From: Norana najaformis
Taxonomy: Eukaryota; Annelida; Clitellata; Crassiclitellata; Hormogastridae
Direction: 5' to 3'
Assembly (NCBI GenBank): GCA_964023275.1
Contig: OZ029917.1
Location: forward strand, 28,286,005-28,350,004
Length of the DNA stretch: 64,000 nucleotides
Under the pieces are notes generated by a model. The model worked only from the letters and a program-made list of their open reading frames with translations. It was not told the origin of the DNA and did no database searches. The position numbers were made by a program, and so were the translations under genes. This document shows, one piece after another, positions 57,515 to 64,000 of this stretch; position 1 is the stretch's first letter, and each line of letters opens with the position of its first letter.

Positions 57515-57642
57515 TCATTTCCAAGTACTCGTCAAATAATCCTTCGTTGTTTATCAGTTTATAATCTTCTTCCCATCTCCGTTTATTCGCTTCAGTTATT
57601 AGGTTTCCCATTTTCCACTTATGTACGAAACCTTTCAGCTTT
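57515..57642 (-). CDS. ANO7-like: Anoctamin (TMEM16) exon: cytosolic loop before TM7
   Basis: A 128-base minus-strand exon lies between an acceptor (TTTTTTGCTGAATTTAG) and a donor (GAAATGA/GTGAGT). It encodes KLKGFVHKWKMGNLITEANK followed by RRWEEDYKLINNEGLFDEYL and EM plus one base. RWE-DY-L----GLFDEYLEM is the conserved anoctamin segment before the helix QFGF. The donor leaves an A that joins TT of the next exon as Ile. One base is carried in from a previous exon, which would hold TM3-TM6 and was not found between here and the right edge, so the 5' part of the gene probably lies outside the window. Confidence 0.93.
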
Positions 57643-57649
57643 CTAAATT

Positions 57650-58610
57650 CAGCAAAAAACCGAAGTGTTACCATATCACAGAAAACAAAATTTGTCACTT
57701 AAATCAACAAATTGCCTAAGTATTCATAAGCCGGTCATACCCCTTTTTGTAAGGCAACAGAGGAGGCGTCATTTCCTTTTCATGGGACTTGTAACGGACA
57801 AGTGTTTCTGATGACTTGCTACTTAACCAAATTCTACTGCTTAGTCACAATAGTACTCGAATTACTTGTTCAATACCTTTTCGTTATACGCAGAGACGCA
57901 GACTCAAACCCGCAACTGTCGAATCACAGAGCGAACGCACTGACGAACAGACCGCATGTTTACTACCATATAGAGCAAACAGTAAATACAAGTTTTGCTC
58001 TGATAAAACGGTTCTGCTGTCAGTTAAGGCTGTTGATCGGCTGATATGCGTTGTCGCCGTTGTGACACCTGGTTCAATCCGGATTTTTGTAAATGATGCC
58101 CGAGAAGTTGGGCCATGGGCATTCCGAGTTTCAGTAAAGGATCTCTGCAGATGAAAACGCCTCCGGTGAAAAGACACTTTGAAAGTGCAACTGGAAAAGC
58201 GCGATAATCCTTTGTTAATTTGAAGTACATTCAACTACTTGAAACAAATCTCAACAGTCCTAGGCGTGCTCCTTTTTGTGTAAAAGGAGATGCTGCGCAT
58301 TCAGAATTTTGACACGGTCTTTGTTGTAGGATTAGGGTCACGCCCTTTATGGTGTAAATGACGCACCTACAAGTAGGCGTGTTTGACGCGCCTACACTTG
58401 TACACTGATATTGTGTATATAGCCTTGGCACAGAAGGGCACAGCAGTTCAGTGGTTTTAGAGACTTTAGGCGCAGTTAATATAAGTGAATAGATGTTTTC
58501 GAATAAAGAATTGTTACAGTCTTATGTTCGCGTTGATATAAATGGTCTCTGACAGCCGGTTTTTTCGAAAACATTACAGGGATGGCCAAATTGAGGTAAT
58601 CTTAAATTTT
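57650..58610. other. No gene recognised
   Basis: Probably the next anoctamin intron. Open stretches at 57800-58150 have no recognised homology. Confidence 0.4.
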
Positions 58611-58619
58611 TTACAGCGC

Positions 58620-59150
58620 CGCTTAAGAAACGCCTCAGGTGCCTACCATCATCGTCTATGACTCGCCCCTCTGTCCTGTCCCTGTTCCAGGCACATCTCC
58701 TGACCGAAATTCAGCGGACGTGTGCCGGACTGCACCACGCTTGGCGCTTGTGTGACGAGGGCGTCCGGCTGGTCTCTTCCAACCTCTTGAGAGGCCAGAT
58801 AGCATGGCTTACATAGCTCTAGTCCTGTTCGCTGTTGCAACGCGCGAAATGTTCAAAGAGCCGGATCCCCCCTGTTTGGATCATCTTCGACAAATGGAAC
58901 TGCATCGTGTGTTGATAGACTTGGTGACGTGAGCCGTGTCTCGAATGCACAGGATCTTCTTTAAGCACCACTGACGAAAGCACCGAGCTTCCTCGGTTAG
59001 CGTCCAGGTCTCTACTCCGGGGTTGTTCCTGTATGCCTTAGAAGGTGGAGTTTGGTGTTCAACCGGATGCTGGTATCCCAGATTCCTCGTAGTAGGTTGC
59101 TCGTGCATTCCCTGGCAATGGCCACGCGACGCCGAACCTCAGGTCCACCA
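58620..59150 (-). pseudogene. C-terminal part of a LINE reverse transcriptase
   Basis: Minus-strand frames give VETWTLTEEARCFRQWCLKK, then ILCIRDTAHVTKSIN, the Y--E-W-L-----KR--AFE--C-RKLLRI motif found in the C-terminus of non-LTR elements of the clade at 9.0-9.6 kb. Downstream are KRQAWCSPAHVRLISVRR and CAWNRDRTEGRVIDDDG, a typical end (QDR--WR--V). Frameshifted. Confidence 0.6.
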
Positions 59151-59424
59151 CTGGCCTGAACATGAGAATCAAGTTAGGAGAACCCATGAACCAGCGCCAC
59201 TCGATTTCCTGCCACGTTGAGAATGAGTTCACTGTCGTCTGGCGGCTCTAGGTGTTTCCTCAACAGCAGAACTGGAACTGAGGGCCTGGGGGCCGCAGGA
59301 CCTGAAGGGGGGGGGGCAGTTGGATGAAACATGTGTACAGTAAATTTCGATGCGCTTTGACAAGATCTCTGAATTGGAGTTACCAGAATCACTTCATTTA
59401 AAACATCAGCAATACATATACTTA

Positions 59425-60400
59425 ATGAAGTGCAAGTTTGCGATTGTCATGCCTAGAGTCAAACTCATCTGCAAAAGCATCCATACTTTTCAACTCTGCA
59501 CGAACAGATTCAGTCGAGAGCATTGCTATACTGCTTGAACAGATGTCGGACATAGTGCTTCGTATATATGTTTTAATTAACTTTAGAGCAGAAAAGCTTC
59601 GCTCACAGGCTGCTGATGTTACAGGTAAAACAATGGCTATATTCAACAGTCTGTATAATTCATGGAAAGCAAGCTTATATGGTTGTAGAAAACAAGCAAG
59701 ATCTAACATTGTAGCCACATTGGTTGCACCTGAACCTGAACGCTGTAACAAACGCCTCACTTGGGGAATTTCATGGCCGAGGTCTTCAATGTTACTGCGA
59801 TACAAATGTGCAAGAAAAGTGCAATGTTATCAAAATTTAAACAAGACGTATGTTTTGGTGTTAATGTTTGTATACCAATCATAGTAGTAAGTGAATGGTT
59901 AGAGAATCGTCTCTCTAATTCAGAATGATACAATCAATAATCGGATAGTAGATATGTTGCCTAAATGCAGTTTGTGTGTCCACTTCTGAACAATACCCCA
60001 CAGTTTCATCAACAGTAGAACTGGAAAAGCGTCTGGGAATTTTGCAGATTCGCTGTTTGGGTAACACTGGGTCAACGTCACAATTCTTACTTTGTTCTTC
60101 TGCCTCGGAGAGCAATACCTACAAAGGCATCTGTTTTGTCTCTATTTTCCTTGAAAGAGACAGTTAAATTTTTGACAAGGTCTGCAGCTGCCGATAAGTC
60201 AATACTCGAAGATTGGAGTTGAGCTGATACAACATGTCTCTTTCCCAGAACATCACAGAATAGGTATAAAAAGAGCACAAATTTAAAGGCTAGCTAGAAC
60301 AACTGACCCTTAGCTTCATCTGCCTGATCAGCATTTTGTCCCCCGCAACGTTCTCTAACATATATACGAGTGCATCTAAACGATCACGAATATTACGACA
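59425..60400 (-). pseudogene. hAT-superfamily transposase (C-terminal part), decayed
   Basis: The minus strand at about 59805-59422 encodes LYRLLNIAIVLPVTSAACER followed by SFSALKLIKTYIRSTMSDIC, the hAT dimerisation domain with its invariant AERSFS-LK-IK-Y-RS-M core. Upstream frames give GNVDPVLPKQ-type sequence: AEEQSKNCDVDPVLPKQRIC and KIPRRFSSSTVDETVGYCSE (59915-60115), LQSSSIDLSAAADLVKNLTV followed by SFKENRDKTDAFVGIA (60087-60240), and LDALVYMLENVAGDKMLIRQ (about 60300-60385). The order matches ZMYM1/DUF4371-type hAT proteins. Three or more frameshifts break it. No terminal inverted repeats or 8-bp target duplication were identified. Confidence 0.85.
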
Positions 60401-60515
60401 TCATCAGCAAAGTCCAGATCAGTAAACAGTTCCGACCCAATACATGCGCCTCGGTCAACTGTCTCATCCATAGGGCGTAGGAACAGGTCTGGTGCCGATA
60501 GGGAGGGGTAATAGG
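60398..60515 (-). mobile_element. Reverse transcriptase fragment inside the hAT copy
   Basis: The minus-strand reading YPSLSAPDLFLRPMDETVDR continues GACIGSELFTDLDFADDV. DLDFADD is an RT catalytic motif. It switches within a few bases at GATGATGTCGTAATATTC into the hAT reading RDRLDALVYMLEN, so two unrelated elements are joined here. Confidence 0.6.
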
Positions 60516-60739
60516 CCTAATAAGCGCCACAAACAGCCCTTCACTCAAAGAACCGAGCTACGAATCAAATGGAACTTACTATGTTTATAGTGTACCGAAG
60601 TACAATTTATCAGAACACGATAACTAAGATTTCCCGAGATGTCTCCCGATAGACACTGGCATAAATTGGTGAACTTACCTGGTGCATGGGCGGCGACCTC
60701 GCTATTCGTCTTGCGTCTTGTTCGATCTAAGTGTGTCTC

Positions 60740-60935
60740 ATGCATAGTCTGCTCAGTAAATCTTCTACTTTAGGAATGTTTCTGTGCCAGACAATGTGAT
60801 TTTTCAGTAGTAACTCGGCTTTTTTGTGGCTTTGGACGGTGTGTAGACACCTAATGTCGCTGAAACCCTTCTGCCAGTTTGGATCGGTCGATCTGTAAAC
60901 AGGTTGTCCTGCTAAGCTAGTGTGAGACCGGCAAA
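60740..60935 (-). pseudogene. hAT transposase N-terminal fragment
   Basis: The reading PNWQKGFSDIRCLHTVQSHK followed by KAELLLKNHIVWHRNIPKVE resembles the F--GFSDWKHA-----HE-S--H motif before the catalytic core in ZMYM/TTF-type hAT proteins. With 59425-60400 it would form one broken copy interrupted by unrelated DNA. Confidence 0.45.
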
Positions 60936-60939
60936 TCAT

Positions 60940-62091
60940 GTATTCGGCGACTGAGGATATTCATGTTGACGTCGACTGTCTAATATCATCATACAGCGAT
61001 CAAACTCACGAATGCCTGTGCTACACAGACTTTGGTGACTTGGGGGATATATGTGCGCAGCGCATTCTACTCTCGGTGCGTGCCAGTCGGTGAGTATAGC
61101 CGTGTGCTGCGAACACTTCATTCAGTTGTCGTCATTATATCACCAGGCTGACTGGGTGAATCTGCCGACTACAGCCTAATCAAAACGACGTGTATGTCCA
61201 TATTTGAAGTAAAGTTCACGAATGTAAGTAGGAGTGCGATGCGAAACAAAACTTATGTCAGCGCTCAAACCTATAAAATCAACAGTTTGGCGACCCCCTT
61301 TACACTCTTCTGATTATCAAAGGGGCGTGCACTCTGTTAGTCTAGCAAGGATCTACTGCTGATCGTCATCTGATTACAAGACATCACTCATTATGGGGGT
61401 AAAGCTATTTGAATGCATCGTGTAGTTGTACAACATCAATGAGCTCGTTAGTCATATATAAAGTTTCAATGTATGTACAAGCATTCACTCTATATGTCAG
61501 CCATGTCAAAATCTAGTTAAGCTATCTTAGCTATGGCAAGCATTAGTTAGTAAATTAAAACACTAAATTATTTACAACCTTCTACTTAGGCCAGCAAGGT
61601 CCCTGGCTCTTCACTTTAGAAGGTATTAGCTTGTAGAGATGACATGCTTCGGTGTGCTTTACCCCAGTCAGGTGTAATTTGACGAAGTCAGCGTTCACAC
61701 CAAGCAAAATGGATTCTTTGCGTTCGATGTACTGTTTCGACGACGTGACGTTCACCAAATCTTTCTTCCGTAGTTCACAGCAAACCGACTACTTCTTGTG
61801 TAGTTTCAACCGCAAACAATTTGATGACGATGCTGTCGAATAAAGTGCAATTTTCAAGCACCTTGCTGCTCGAAATACAACACTTCAGAGCTATGGCAGT
61901 CCCTGTACCCAACGACACTTCTCTAAAACGACTTGCAGTCCGCTTTCGAAGTAAAACATGCAAAAACGTCACTCTGCATCGCAATCTTTAACGAATCCTA
62001 TCGACGATCAAATACAACTGTTGACCTCACAGTCAGTTCGATGTTATATTCTGAGTTTACAAGACTTTAACGACGAGTGATCCAACCATCA
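60940..62091. other. No gene recognised before the 28S-bearing array
   Basis: Contains a copy of the 48150-48260 repeat at 61055-61145. The segment directly left of 62092 lies downstream of the 28S break in rRNA sense. If an R-type element inserted there, its 5' region would be here, but I see no recognisable coding motif. Confidence 0.4.
61055..61145. repeat. Dispersed repeat, second copy (see 48150-48260)
   Basis: It shares GCGCATTCTACTCTCGGTG-type sequence and AGTCGGTGAGTATAGCCGTG with the other copy. Confidence 0.5.
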
Positions 62092-62180
62092 CTACCTTAA
62101 GAGAGTACTAGTCACTCTAAGCCGTTGCCCGGCGCTTGTTGAATTTCTTCACTTGGACTTATTCAGTTAGCAATGGGCAA
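62092..62180 (-). other. 28S rRNA-like segment, unit 1 (ends at the R2 site)
   Basis: In minus orientation GTGAAGAAATTCAACAAGCG, then GGGCAACGGC and ACTCTCTTAAGGTAG, matches the conserved 28S sequence GTGAAGAAATTCAA--AGCGCGGGTAAACGGC--GACTCTCTTAAGGTAGC. Homology stops after CTTAAGGTAG, next to the insertion site of R2 retrotransposons. The usual CCAAATGCCTCGTC does not follow. Several substitutions show that it is not a functional rRNA gene. Confidence 0.8.
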
Positions 62181-63016
62181 AACCTCCTCCCTCTTGGGAG
62201 TGGCCCGGAGGCGGACTCGTGCACGGGGCACTCGTCCATCAAGTGTATCGATACAGTTTCCGTCACCGGTTCAGAGTCTGCTGTAGTGCCCTCGCCCGTC
62301 ACCCCTGGGTCGGGGGGTTCCGGGTTTTCACCCTGCACGCAACAGGGCGACACACTCCGAGCCCACCATTTGCTTTACAGGTGGCCGCTATTCCACTCTC
62401 CAGTTCGACCAGGGCTACCAGGCACCCGTCCCCAGACAGGCACAACTGCGCGGCGCCTCGACCATGGTGTGTGACAATCCTCCGCCCCGGATTACATACT
62501 CTGTCCCGATGACGACCAGTAAGAAAGGTGCAAACAATACTGCACCGACCGGTTGGCACTCGACCCGACTCTTTTAACATTTCCGCATTAAGTGGGCAGC
62601 GGTGGGCCCATTCCCCCTCCGTCCTGTACGGCAATTGTTCCCTCGCAAAACAAGGTCCCTTGCGGGACACAGTAGAGCTCAGGACGCCGGTCGCAGGTAA
62701 GGCCACACAACAAGCCCTTAGTTGCCTGACAAGACGGTAGAGCAGACGGGTGTTGCGGCACCCCGCTCAGTGAGTCGAAGCTGATCTCACCACTCGGCTC
62801 CAAGCCCTTCGCTTTCGCCGCGATGAGATCACGCAGCTACTAACTACTAGGCTCTTCCTCTCAAGGTATCCAACCAATCAACCTCTGGCAAGGCTGGATG
62901 CCTCAATTGCCAGCTAACGATTGACCGACCGCCCAAGCCGCGAAGGTCGCCACTCATCCAGCTAAGCATTGCTCTACCGGGTAGACTCACCGGGAACAGA
63001 CTAATAAGAACTCACT

Positions 63017-63120
63017 GAAGAGAGTCATAGTTACACCCGCCGTTTACCCGCGCAGAGAGAACTAGTCAATCCAGACCGTTACCATTGCGCTTTTTGTATT
63101 TCTTCACTTTGACATGTCCA
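63017..63120 (-). other. 28S rRNA-like segment, unit 2 (partly duplicated)
   Basis: In minus orientation GTCAAAGTGAAGAAATAC is followed by a diverged version of the next 40 bases (AAGCGCAATGGTAACGG...ACTAGTTCTCTC). Then comes a second, near-perfect version: GCGCGGGTAAACGGCGGGTG, TAACTATGACTCTCTT. The same 28S stretch therefore appears twice in a row. Confidence 0.8.
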
Positions 63121-64000
63121 TTATGCGACACAGGTAAGACTCCTCCCTCTTGGGAGTGGCCCGGAGGTGGACTCATGCACAGGGCACTCGTCCATCAAGT
63201 GTTTCAATACGGTTTCCGTCACCGCTTCAAAGAATGCTGTAGGGCCCTCTCCCTCTGTCCCTGTGGTCAGGGTTTCAGGATTTCACCCTGCACGAAACAG
63301 GGCGACCCACTCCGAGCCGATCGCTTGCTTTACAGGCGGGCCGCTTGTCACTCTCTAGTTCGAACCGGCCTACCGGCACCTGTCCCCTCAGGTGCTCCAT
63401 TGTAGCCCTCGACATTGGTGTGTGACAGCCCTCTGCCCCGGATTACATACTCTGTCGCGGACGGCCAGTGATCAGGGTGCAAATCATTACTGCACCGATC
63501 GGTTGGCACTCGACCCATCTCTCTTAATATTTCCGCATTAAGTGGGCAGCGGTGGGCCCATTCTCCCTCCGTCCTGTACGGAAATCAGTCCTGCACAGAG
63601 CATGATCCTTTCGAACCACGTTCATGTACGGAACACGTTCGATAAGCAAGACCAGTGAACATCCTGTTAGTTGCCTGACAGAACAGATAGAGCAGACGGG
63701 TGTTGCGGCACCCCGCTCAGGGAGTCGAAGTTGACCTCACCACTCGGTTCCATGCTTTTCGATTCCGCCACGACGAGATCACGCAGCGGAAACTACTAAG
63801 AACTTCATCTCATGGTATCCAACCAATCAACCTCTGGTGAGGCGGGATGTCTCATTGCATCTAACTTGGCCGACTGCCCGAAGCCCCGAAGCGTACGAAG
63901 AGCAAATCGGCTGGAACTCTAGGGTCGCCACTGTGTATATAAGTGGCACCGTTAAAGCCCGTGAAGCTGCCGCCAGATTTTACTGCAGCGTCCTTAGCTC

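Larger units (their letters stand above)
62092..64000 (-). repeat. Tandem array of ~950-bp units bearing 28S rRNA segments
   Basis: Two units are visible and the second runs off the edge. Landmarks repeat 950-956 bp apart: CTCCTCCCTCTTGGGAG at 62184 and 63140, and TGTTGCGGCACCCCGCTCAG at 62751 and 63701. Similarity is high in some blocks and broken by indels in others. Each unit carries, in antisense, a short piece of 28S rRNA next to roughly 850 bp of sequence I do not recognise. Composition is clearly more GC-rich than the rest of the window. Open frames inside are not conserved between the units. Confidence 0.9.

Noticed and set aside
62092-63120. A functional 28S rRNA gene
   Set aside because: Only short, substituted segments are present, interrupted every ~950 bp by unrelated sequence.
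62136-63405. Open frames of 60-135 codons inside the 950-bp units
   Set aside because: The frames are not conserved between the two units, and GC-rich repeats give chance open frames.

Overview
This is a gene-poor, repeat-rich stretch of an animal nuclear genome. The evidence is spliced genes with GT-AG introns, AT-rich introns, long (TA)n, (GA)n and (TAA)n microsatellites, and many decayed non-LTR retrotransposons. Several retrotransposons are of the L2/CR1 type that carries virus-like 2A peptides, a class reported from sea urchin, amphioxus and molluscs. With the frequent TAGGCCTA palindrome this suggests a marine invertebrate, perhaps an echinoderm or other deuterostome; I cannot name the species.

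Three host loci can be supported. (1) 5764-7947, plus strand: a large coding exon for a secreted, arginine-rich protein with about nine tandem 36-residue repeats, with clean splice sites at both ends; I do not recognise the family. (2) 29697 down to about 20900, minus strand: three exons (plus a possible last one) of a TMEM216/TMEM80-type ciliary transition-zone membrane protein; reading phases agree across introns. (3) 57642 down to 49161, minus strand: four consecutive exons of an anoctamin (TMEM16), closest by eye to the ANO7/ANO5/ANO6 group, in full phase agreement; its 5' end and last exons were not found.

Most of the rest is mobile DNA. Family A L2/CR1 elements lie at 3340-5595 and 12540-13020. 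Family B, with a GDVEINPGP 2A motif, occurs at 13.2 kb, 14.4-17.4 kb (a near full-length copy with a textbook 5' inversion), 33.1-35.0 kb and 47.9 kb. A third L2 at 37.1-38.6 kb is nested in another LINE. Two internally deleted LINEs, one with a second 2A motif, lie at 41.1-42.5 kb. There are also a decayed Ty3/gypsy gag behind an LTR and primer-binding site (45.4-47.9 kb), a 225-bp LTR with polypurine tract (19.0 kb), a decayed hAT transposase (59.4-60.9 kb), a tRNA-derived SINE (49.3-49.6 kb), and a processed copy of CHCHD2 (22.2-22.6 kb).

The last 1.9 kb begins a tandem array of about 950-bp units. Each carries, in antisense, a short segment of 28S rRNA around the site where R2-type retrotransposons insert. 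In the first unit the 28S match stops almost exactly at that site. This is the most unusual structure in the window and it runs off the right edge.
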